64,000 nt of DNA from Sepiola atlantica (taxonomy: Eukaryota; Mollusca; Cephalopoda; Sepiida; Sepiolidae). The stretch spans positions 107,767,083 through 107,831,082 of the forward strand of contig OY744532.1 of NCBI GenBank assembly GCA_963556195.1, in the 5' to 3' direction. This document shows positions 56,119 through 64,000 of the stretch, one piece after another (within the stretch, counting starts at the first letter, position 1; every line of letters starts with the position of its first letter). The notes beneath the pieces are model-generated. The model had not been told where the DNA came from, did no database searches, and worked only from the letters and a program-made list of their open reading frames with translations. The position numbers were made by a program, and so were the translations under genes.

Positions 56119-56500
56119 TTTTGCCCCCTCGACGTAAATACACTCGACCAACCTCACAATCAGCTAGGTCCCATCCATTCACTGTGGAGGTCCCCAGATG
56201 CCGGAGAACCTCACAATCAGCTAGGTCCCATCCATTCACTGTGGAGGTCCCCAGATGCCGGAGAGCCTTCTACTCCAGCAGCTTCTTTCCTAGTGCTGCC
56301 AGTCTCTGAAACTCCCTCCCTGCTCCCTGTTTCCCCGACTGTACCGACATGCAACAGTTTAAAACTGATGTGAACCAGCATCTCGCTGCACAGCTCCCAA
56401 TTTAGGATGACCCCCCCCCCCTCAACTTCCATCCTAATTCTCAGTAGCCCCTTACGTCTACAGTGGCATCCTGCCTTGTTTGGGATGAACTATGTTAAAA
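56119..56500 (+). pseudogene. LINE family A C-terminus with internal duplication
   Basis: TRPTSQSARSHPFTVEVPRC is repeated twice in tandem (57-bp duplication), then RRAFYSSSFFPSAA, then a stop-free run broken later. The 3' UTR contains CTTACGTCTACAGTGG and an A-rich end. Confidence 0.82.
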
Positions 56501-56514
56501 AAAACAAATATTTT

Positions 56515-57070
56515 AAAAAAAACAAAAGAAATATATATAGATTGCATAATTTAAATTTAAAACAAAAAAAGATTGCATAATTTAAATTTAAAAAAAACAG
56601 ATATATATATAGATTGCATAATTTAAATTAAAAAAATTTTTTTTAAAAAAACAAAAAAATATAGATTGCATAATTTAAATTAAAAAAAAACAAAAAAAAT
56701 ATGTAGATTGCATAATTTAAATTAAAAAAAACAAAAAAAATATATATATAGATTGCATAATTTAAATTTAAAAATTTTTTTTTAAAAAACAAACAAAAAA
56801 TAATATAGATTGCATAATTTAAATTAAAAAAAACAAAAAATATATATATAGATTGCATAATTTAAATTAAAAAAATAAAAAAAAAATAAATAAAAAATAA
56901 TATAGATTGCATAATTTAAATTAAAAAAAACAAAAAAAATATATATATAGATTGCATAATTCAAATTTTAATTTTTTTTTTTAAAAACAAAAAATAATAT
57001 AGATTGCATAATTTAAATTAAAAAAAAAAAAAAAATATATATATATAGATTGCATAATAAAAAAATAAAA
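56515..57070. repeat. Tandem repeat with ATAGATTGCATAATTTAAAT units
   Basis: About eleven units of 35-60 bp, each with ATAGATTGCATAATTTAAAT and A-rich spacers of variable length. It ends 190 bp before exon 2. Confidence 0.92.
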
Positions 57071-57260
57071 AAATATAGGTGAGGCTTCCTCTTTTGGAAA
57101 TAATTCTTATCAGCTCCCTTTCTGCAATAGAAACTTTCTTGATCGTGTCAATCTTTCAGTTTTGTTTTGCGTGAGTTACGATTTGAAAGTTTTTTTCCTT
57201 TCGTTTAATTCGCAATGATTAAGATCTTAATTGGTTTTCTTTGTTTTTCTCTCTCTTCAG

Positions 57261-57381
57261 CAACTGAATACATGGTTCCGTCACTATGGAAACGGATACT
57301 TGCAGAATCAGTGGATTTTGTACTTCTCTTCTACATCAAATTAGTGATATCAGTGATGGCGATGAAGAGGATGGGTTACAT
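57261..57381 (+). CDS. FAM8A1: FAM8A1-like protein, exon 2 (start of RDD domain)
   Basis: A 121-bp exon after TCTCTCTTCAG. It completes the split Ala codon and reads TEYMVPSLWKRILAESVDFV, then LLFYIKLVISVMAMKRMGY. This is the first transmembrane part of an RDD domain, with the characteristic Arg (KRILAE) and Asp (SVDF) residues. The donor is T|GTATGA, phase 2. Sequence and order match FAM8A1, in which the RDD domain anchors the protein in the ER membrane. Confidence 0.88.
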
Positions 57382-58044
57382 GTATGAATCATTTTTATAA
57401 TCTCTGTCCGTCTCTCTCTCTTTGGTAACCTCTATCTCTCTCCCTCTCTTGTGACCACATCCTCTCTCTCACTTTTTAATAAAACATTATAATTTTAAGA
57501 AAATAGCCATACGATTTTCAAGGCTAAAATGAAGCTCCTGACCCTAACCTTAACTCTAACCCTAACCTCATCAAAACCTACTCTATTTCTAAAGTCGAGT
57601 TGTGAGCACTATTTTCTGAACATTTCAGATTCCACTTTATTTCAACCATTGCTGATGGATTCCAAAAATTATTACAAAGATTTGATTGAGCGGTAGAGAA
57701 ATCTTGTTTTTTTTTTTTTGTTTTTTTTGGTATGTGTTTTAGCTGATAACTTGGTATCCAGTTTTTAAAAAAGTAAGGATTATCAACCTCATGGGAGTGA
57801 AATCTCAAACTCGAGGGATATTTCCTGCGGTGAGGGTCAGTGAGCAGAAATAAATAACATAACTGGGGTATTATGAATGGGGGGAAGAAATGGAATGGTC
57901 TATGGCTGACCGTAACATTGTTAAACTGCTTGTTTGCATTTTTTTAAGGCCAATTTCAATATTGTTTATGCAGAAACATAGGAAAAGGGACCATAATTTC
58001 TTGTGCATCATTGAAAGATGATCCAAGAGCCGCATGTTCGTGAC

Positions 58045-58590
58045 CCCTGACCTAATATGGGCTGGTGCATCATCTACTAGTCTCTCTCTCCTTGATAAGG
58101 TCCAAAAGAGAGTCACCAACCTAATAGGTCCCTCACTGTCAACCAAGCTCCAGTCCCTGTCCCATCGCCGCAATGTAGCATCGTTGTGCTTGTTTTACAA
58201 ATACTTCAATGGATTATGCTCCGATGAATTGGCTACTCTAGTGCCCCCTCGACGTAAATTCACTAGACCAACTCGACAATCGACTAAATCCCATCCATTC
58301 ACTGTGGAGGTCCCCAGATGCTGGAGAGCTTTCTACTCAAATAGCTTCGTTCCTCGTGCTGCTGGCCTCTGGAACTCCCTCCCTGCCCCCTGTTTCCCCG
58401 ACAGTACTGACATGCAGAAATTTAAAATTAATGTAAACAGGCATCTCGCTGTGCAGATCCCAGTTTAGGTTGACAACCCCCACCCCCACCCCCCCAAAAA
58501 AAACCTTCTCCCCTTTTCTTTCTTCTCAGTAGCCCCTTACGTCTACAGTGGCGGCCTGCCTTGTTTGGGGTGAACTACGTTAAAAAAAAA
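58045..58590 (+). pseudogene. LINE family A C-terminus and 3' UTR, best preserved
   Basis: An uninterrupted C-terminal frame: WAGASSTSLSLLDKVQKRVT, NLIGPSLSTKLQSLSHRRN, ASLCLFYKYFNGLCSDELAT, HPFTVEVPRCWRAFYSNSFV, GLWNSLPAPCFPD, FKINVNRHLA and a stop at 58466. The 3' UTR is 110 bp with a C run, CTTACGTCTACAGTGGCGGC and an A tail. 5'-truncated inside the RT thumb, so non-autonomous. It lies in sense orientation in intron 2. Confidence 0.88.
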
Positions 58591-58762
58591 AAAATTTTAA
58601 GTAATTTTATGAGAATTTAAAATAAATTTAGTCAAAGAATCGATGGCTTGATAAAATTTTTTATGTTTCGGATGTAATAAAATTATTATCAGATCAAACA
58701 TCGTCTGTCTGAGGGTTCAAATTTAAAAGTATTTAAAATCGATTTTAATTTGAAACAATTTT

Positions 58763-58985
58763 TTTCAATTAATAATTTATTAAATTAATAATTTATTCAA
58801 TTAATTAATAATTTATTCAATTAATTAATAATTTATTCAATTAATTAATAATTTAATTAATTAATTAATAATTCATTTAATTAATAATTTATTTAATTAA
58901 TTAATAATTTATTCAATTAATTAATAATTTATTTAATTAATTTATAATTCATTTAATTAATTAAAATTTTCTTCAATTAATAATT
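58763..58985. repeat. AATTAATTAATAATTTATTC tandem repeat
   Basis: About 220 bp of 20-bp-type AT-only units, followed by an inverted segment to 59045 (TTCAATTAATAATTTAA). Confidence 0.9.
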
Positions 58986-59396
58986 TAACTTGATTATTAA
59001 ATTATTAATTGAAGAAAATAGTTTCAAATTAAAACCAATTTAAAACAAAACAATTGTAACGATTAAATTTAACTTTCAAAATCCTATTTAATAACATAAC
59101 GATATTTCAATTGCTATTTTCTTTATGCATTGTCAGTTTTTATTAGTCAATAGAGATGCGGAGAGTGTGAAAGCCTTTTTCTTTAGCGCGAAATAGGATA
59201 ATAAGCAATCATGCTAATCGCCCACTCTCTCTGATTCTCTCCTTTCAATCATAACAACTTTTTACTACAATTAAGGTTAAATGAAAAAAGTTGTCCTCGT
59301 TTAGACACTTCTATTTTAAACTTTTCATATTTTATTTTTATGTTTAAACTTAACTCAATGCCAAAACTAAGGAGTATTTTAGCACATATTTTGTGT

Positions 59397-60845
59397 CATT
59401 AAAGTATATTGGAAAAAGAAAAACCATTAAAGTATATTGGAAAAAGAAAGGCCATTAAAGTATATTGGAAAAAGAAAAACCATTAAAGTATATTGGAAAA
59501 AGAAAAACCATTAAAGTATATTGGAAAAAGAAAAACCATTAAAGTATATTGGAAAAAGAAAAACCATTAAAGTATATTGGAAAAAGAAAAGCCATTAAAG
59601 TATATTGGAAAAAGAAAAACCATTAAAGTATATTGGAAAAAGAAAAGCCATTAAAGTATATTGGAAAAAGAAAAACCATTAAAGTATATTGGAAAAAGAA
59701 AGGCCATTAAAGTATATTGGAAAAAGAAAAACCATTAAAGTATATTGGAAAAAGAAAAACCATTAAAGTATATTGGAAAAAGAAAAGCCATTAAAGTATA
59801 TTGGAAAAAGAAAAACCATTAAAGTATATTGGAAAAAGAAAAACCATTAAAGTATATTGGAAAAAGAAAAACCATTAAAGTATATTGGAAAAAGAAAGGC
59901 CATTAAAGTATATTGGAAAAAGAAAGGCCATTAAAGTATATTGGAAAAAGAAAAACCATTAAAGTATATTGGAAAAAGAAAAACCATTAAAGTATATTGG
60001 AAAAAGAAAGGCCATTAAAGTATATTGGAAAAAGAAAGGCCATTAAAGTATATTGGAAAAAGAAAAACCATTAAAGTATATTGGAAAAAGAAAAACCATT
60101 AAAGTATATTGGAAAAAGAAAAACCATTAAAGTATATTGGAAAAAGAAAGGCCATTAAAGTATATTGGAAAAAGAAAGGCCATTAAAGTATATTGGAAAA
60201 AGAAAGGCCATTAAAGTATATTGGAAAAAGAAAGGCCATTAAAGTATATTGGAAAAAGAAAGGCCATTAAAGTATATTGGAAAAAGAAAGGCCATTAAAG
60301 TATATTGGAAAAAGAAAGGCCATTAAAGTATATTGGAAAAAGAAAGGCCATTAAAGTATATTGGAAAAAGAAAGGCCATTAAAGTATATTGGAAAAAGAA
60401 AGGCCATTAAAGTATATTGGAAAAAGAAAGGCCATTAAAGTATATTGGAAAAAGAAAAACCATTAAAGTATATTGGAAAAAGAAAGGCCATTAAAGTATA
60501 TTGGAAAAAGAAAAACCATTAAAGTATATTGGAAAAAGAAAAACCATTAAAGTATATTGGAAAAAGAAAGGCCATTAAAGTATATTGGAAAAAGAAAGGC
60601 CATTAAAGTATATTGGAAAAAGAAAGGCCATTAAAGTATATTGGAAAAAGAAAAACCATTAAAGTATATTGGAAAAAGAAAAACCATTAAAGTATATTGG
60701 AAAAAGAAAGGCCATTAAAGTATATTGGAAAAAGAAAGGCCATTAAAGTATATTGGAAAAAGAAAGGCCATTAAAGTATATTGGAAAAAGAAAGGCCATT
60801 AAAGTATATTGGAAAAAGAAAGGCCATTAAAGTATATTGGAAAAA
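59397..60845. repeat. 28-bp satellite, about 52 units
   Basis: Units of CATTAAAGTATATTGGAAAA plus AGAAAGGC or AGAAAAAC. The AA/GG variants are arranged in blocks. One strand is purine-rich. Lies in intron 2. Confidence 0.97.
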
Positions 60846-60954
60846 AGAAAAGGGAAACAAATGTGGATAAACTCGGCTTTATTATAATAATTATTTTCAT
60901 TTATCTTATAGCTCTGTGTATAACTTTCAACTTCTGTCTGTTACCCATTTCGTT

Positions 60955-62080
60955 TGTGCTCCCTTCCCCCATCTATCCTTTCTCTCCCCTACCCCATCTC
61001 CTCTATCTTTTCTCTCCCCTCCCCATCTATCCTTTCTCTCCCCTACCCCATCTCCTCTATCTTTTCTCTCCCCTACCCCATCTCCTCTATCTTTTCTCTC
61101 CCCTACCCCGTCTCCTTTATCTTTTCTCTCCCCTACCCCATCTCCTTTATCTTTTCTCTCCCCTCCCCATCTATCCTTTCTCTCCCCTCCCCCATCTATC
61201 CTTTCTCTCCCCTCCCCCATCTATCCTTTCTCTCCCCTCCCCCATCTATCCTTTCTCTCCCCTCCCCATCTATCCTTTCTCTCCCCTCCCCCATCTCTTC
61301 TATCCTTTCTCTCCCCTCCCCATCTATCCTTTCTCTCCCCTCCCCCATCTATCCTTTCTCTCCCCTCCCCCATCTATCCTTTCTCTCCCCTCCCCCATCT
61401 CTTCTATCCTTTCTCTCCCCTCCCCCATCTCTTCTATCCTTTCTCTCCCCTCCCCCATCTCTTCTTTTCTTTTCTCTCCCCTCCCCCATCTATCCTTTCT
61501 CTCCCCTCCCCCATCTATCCTTTCTCTCCCCTCCCCCATCTATCCTTTCTCTCCCCTCCCCCATCTCTTCTATCCTTTCTCTCCCCTCCCCCATCTATCC
61601 TTTCTCTCCCCTCCCCCATCTATCCTTTCTCTCCCCTCCCCCATCTATCCTTTCTCTCCCCTCCCCCATCTATCCTTTCTCTCCCCTCCCCCATCTATCC
61701 TTTCTCTCCCCTCCCCCATCTATCCTTTCTCTCCCCTCCCCCATCTCTTCTATCCTTTCTCCCCCCTCCCCCATCTATCCTTTCTCTCCCCTCCCCCATC
61801 TATCCTTTCTCTCCCCTCCCCCATCTATCCTTTCTCTCCCCTCCCCCATCTATCCTTTCTCTCCCCTCCCCCATTTCTTCTATCCTTTCTCTCCCCTCCC
61901 CCATCTCTCTTTTCTCTCCCCTCCCCCATCTCTCTTTTCTCTCCCCTCCCCCATCTCTCTTTTCTCTCCCCTCCCCCATCTATCCTTTCTCTCCCCTCCC
62001 CCATCTATCCTTTCTCTCCCCTCCCCCATCTCTCCTTTCTCTCTCCTCCCCCATCTCTTCTATCCTTTCTTTCTATTGTC
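60955..62080. repeat. 25-bp polypyrimidine satellite, about 45 units
   Basis: Units of CCATCTATCCTTTCTCTCCC plus CTCCC, with CTCTTCT and CTCTCT variants. The + strand is nearly all C/T for 1.1 kb. It ends about 85 bp before the exon 3 acceptor. The open Ser/Pro/Leu-rich frames in three registers are artefacts of the repeat. Confidence 0.97.
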
Positions 62081-62166
62081 ATTTCTGTATTTTCATTTGT
62101 TTTCTGCTTTAGAAAAACACAAACATTAAATTTATAAAAATATCTTTTTCCGTTTTCTTTTTTCAG

Positions 62167-62302
62167 AGATCTTGAAAAATTTGACGTTGAATATAGTTGG
62201 CTGATAAGAATGGATGAATTTGATTTAAGCAAATTTTTTCATTTTACATCCGAAGTAATTTTATTTGAATTACTTAACAGAATTTCCATCACGATTGTAG
62301 AG
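62167..62302 (+). CDS. FAM8A1: FAM8A1-like protein, exon 3
   Basis: A 136-bp exon after TTTTTTCAG. It completes the Ile codon split from exon 2 and reads DLEKFDVEYSWLIRMDEFDL, then SKFFHFTSEVILFELLNRIS and ITIVE. The acidic loop and the following hydrophobic helix correspond to the middle of the RDD domain. The donor is AG|GTGAGT, phase 0. The remaining RDD exons must lie beyond the right edge. No sign of decay. Confidence 0.85.
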
Positions 62303-62663
62303 GTGAGTCGTCTTCATTCTTATTATCCAATGCAAGTGCAGCGCTCGCTCTCTCTTACCGAATATTCCTGTCTTGTCTTGGTGCAGCATGCCGATTCTGC
62401 CGTCGATATGGACGCACTGTGGGAATTGAAGAACACGCCAGCTACATTACATTTAGATAGATAGACTAATAGTCAAAGTGACAATAAGTTGAATCACTAG
62501 AAAAGCCCCAAAAATCCGTTTAAGAAAAGTTTGGTTCGATGACGAATACATATGTGACGTTTTCTCTTTTATTGACTTGATTGTCTTATCTTGACCTTTC
62601 ATAGGCTGACCTGGTCTGGGTTGGATTTTTGGTTTTCTTGATAATCTGAAAGACATGCATTTA

Positions 62664-62734
62664 TGGAATTAAACAAAATCATCTAACTATTACATATTGA
62701 TGTCGATATGTAATAGATGATTTTGTTTAATTCC
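62664..62734. repeat. Short palindrome
   Basis: GGAATTAAACAAAATCATCT and its reverse complement flank TGATGTCGAT-type centre; 30-bp arms. Confidence 0.85.
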
Positions 62735-62789
62735 ACTGGGCGGTTTGTATGTTTTATTTTTATTTTATTTTATTTTTTAATGGGAATCG

Positions 62790-63110
62790 CTCCAGACAAG
62801 GCATGAAGCCACTTGGTGTAAGGAGCTAACAAGAACAAATATGGTTATCGCAAAGGCAGGAGAGGCCTATTGACCTTAGTCTTGAAAAGACCAAGATTAT
62901 AGGTTGAAGGAAAACAGTCAGCAGGAAGAGTTCCACAAGCGGAGGGAAAGATCACATAATTCTGAAGAACACATGCCATAATAATATTTATAGAAAAGAC
63001 TGAGACTAGCAACATCACGTTTGTGAGAGAGAGGGTGCAGAGAAAGAAGAAAGGGTAGGGCCAATCAAATTACAGATATGTTTCTGCACCTTATCAAGAA
63101 CCCTCAAAAG
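62790..63110 (-). pseudogene. LINE C-terminal and 3' UTR remnant
   Basis: Minus strand: LSHKRDVASLSLFYKYYYGM, CSSELCDLS, LWNSSC, then a 3' end with CTTACACCAAGTGGCTTCAT and TCTGGAGCGATTCCC, comparable to family A but a different lineage. Confidence 0.65.
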
Positions 63111-63439
63111 TTACTTCATAAATTCTCAGTTATCATCTCCTTTTTTACGAGGCGGTCCTGGGGGACAGAGTCCATACACAGGCGTCTGCATGCCACGGCT
63201 GCAACTCACCAACTGACTTAACTGTCGACTGTTTCAAAATGCCCCATGATTGTTGTGCTCAATCAGAACCTTTGGCATCTCCCCCCTCCCATCTCTTTTT
63301 CCCCTATCTAACATTATTGGCCAAATGATCTGTGACCTATAGTTAGTTCAACATGAAAGAATATCTTTAAAAAAATGTTTGTTTTTGTAGTTTTTTGGGT
63401 TTTTTTTAACTTTTGAGTCACCACTCATCAAGGCCACAT

Positions 63440-63560
63440 GCAGATATGAATTCAGCATATTATATATATATATTGTGTGTATTTAGACAGCATATTTTCA
63501 TTTAGGCAAACATTATTAAATAACACGGAGTGGTTTTGTTTGATGCGACTTTCTTTTATT
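63440..63560. repeat. Inverted copy of 55235-55300
   Basis: AGGCAAACATTATTAAATAA followed by CACGGAGTGGTTTTGTTTG is the reverse complement of 55240-55290; a TA repeat is adjacent in both places. Confidence 0.85.
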
Positions 63561-63656
63561 TTTTCAATTTTCCGAATTGTCCATCTAATGTTTCGGTCAA
63601 ATTGATGTAAATATGATCCATGGGTTTCTTGTTCCATTCTTTTTTCTTTTTTGCAA

Positions 63657-63691
63657 GTACTTTCGATTTGAATCGTCAAATCATCTTCAGG
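63657..63691 (-). ncRNA. Hammerhead-like motif with altered core
   Basis: Minus strand: CTGAAGATGA, hairpin TTTG/CAAA with loop ACGATT, then TCGAAAG. As at 25995, the core has three extra bases compared with CTGATGA. Confidence 0.35.
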
Positions 63692-63707
63692 CGGTATTAG
63701 TTTTAGT

Positions 63708-64000
63708 GTATTATTATACTAATGAAATGGGTATAGATTTTTTCTATTTGTACTGGTTTTGTCAAAACAGTAAAATAACTTAATTAAAAGTTTTTATCTC
63801 CAAAATAAAAATTTTCATTCAAATATAATTTTAATATATCCTCAGTTTTATATTGTCAACTGTGTTTGTTTTTAAAAAAAAGACAATATAGATTTTTTTT
63901 TTTTTTGCTGAACCTGAATCTTATTTTTGTGTTTTTAAATACAATTATTCAAAGCATATTTTTAAATACAATTATTCAAAGCATATTTTTAAATACAATT
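63708..64000 (+). repeat. Intronic duplicated block, copy 2
   Basis: Near-identical to 55585-55900, including the start of the AATACAATTATTC tandem repeat, which runs off the window. Confidence 0.9.

Larger units (their letters stand above)
35436..57260 (+). other. Intron 1 of the FAM8A1-like gene (~21.8 kb)
   Basis: It begins GTAAGC and ends TCTCTCTTCAG. No further exon was recognised inside. It contains MITEs, foldbacks, a solo LTR, a Penelope remnant, LINE and SINE copies and satellites, all listed separately. A missed small exon cannot be excluded, although exons 1 and 2 join in frame without one. Confidence 0.7.
57382..62166 (+). other. Intron 2 of the FAM8A1-like gene (~4.8 kb)
   Basis: Begins GTATGA, ends TTTTTTCAG. 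Filled with a LINE family A copy, AATTAATT repeats, a 28-bp satellite and a 25-bp polypyrimidine satellite. Confidence 0.8.
62303..64000 (+). other. Start of intron 3 (continues off window)
   Basis: No next exon was recognised in the remaining 1.7 kb. It holds a palindrome, a LINE remnant and a block duplicated from intron 1. Confidence 0.6.

Noticed and set aside
60809..62137. 442-codon Ser/Pro/Leu-rich frame and its two sister frames
   Set aside because: All three frames are open only because the 25-bp C/T satellite lacks stops; it lies in intron 2, and the pattern repeats the satellite unit.
62303..62464. Open frame continuing past exon 3
   Set aside because: A strong donor AG|GTGAGT ends the exon, and the following residues do not resemble the RDD domain.

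Overview
This is a eukaryotic, repeat-dense, AT-rich window from an animal genome. The mix of elements (restriction-like-endonuclease LINEs, Penelope-like elements with hammerhead ribozymes, RTE-, CR1- and Jockey-type LINE remnants, Helitron, mariner and Merlin relics, long TA, AAT and GT microsatellites) fits a lophotrochozoan, most likely a mollusc and possibly a cephalopod. That assignment is inference. No bacterial operon, phage or CRISPR structure is present.

One host gene is supported: a FAM8A1-like RDD-family membrane protein on the + strand. Exon 1 (34646-35435) starts at an ATG with an in-frame stop just upstream. Exon 2 (57261-57381) and exon 3 (62167-62302) have GT/AG borders, and their phases (1, 2, 0) join without breaking the frame. 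Intron 1 is about 21.8 kb and intron 2 about 4.8 kb, so most of the right half of the window is intronic repeat. The gene continues past the right edge.

Layout: 0-7 kb holds two tandem copies of a non-LTR retrotransposon with a C-terminal restriction-like endonuclease, each next to AAT repeats. 7-24 kb holds inverted-repeat elements, a retroposed 5S rRNA, a 32-bp satellite, mariner relics, U2-snRNA-headed SINEs, a split reverse transcriptase, a foldback DNA element and a 22-bp satellite. 24.9-28.7 kb is a run of foldbacks bounded by (TA)n, carrying three hammerhead ribozymes. 29-34.3 kb has inverted SINEs around a satellite, a Merlin relic and a Helitron end. 35.5-57 kb (intron 1) holds MITEs, a solo LTR, a Penelope element split by a LINE with an 87-bp target duplication, SINEs and LINE tails. 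57-64 kb has more LINE tails, a 28-bp satellite and a 1.1-kb polypyrimidine satellite directly before exon 3.

The most interesting signals are: the self-cleaving ribozyme foldbacks; a SINE family whose head matches the 5' region of U2 snRNA and whose tail resembles the 3' end of a LINE in the same window; and the repeated association of the endonuclease-type LINE with AAT microsatellites.
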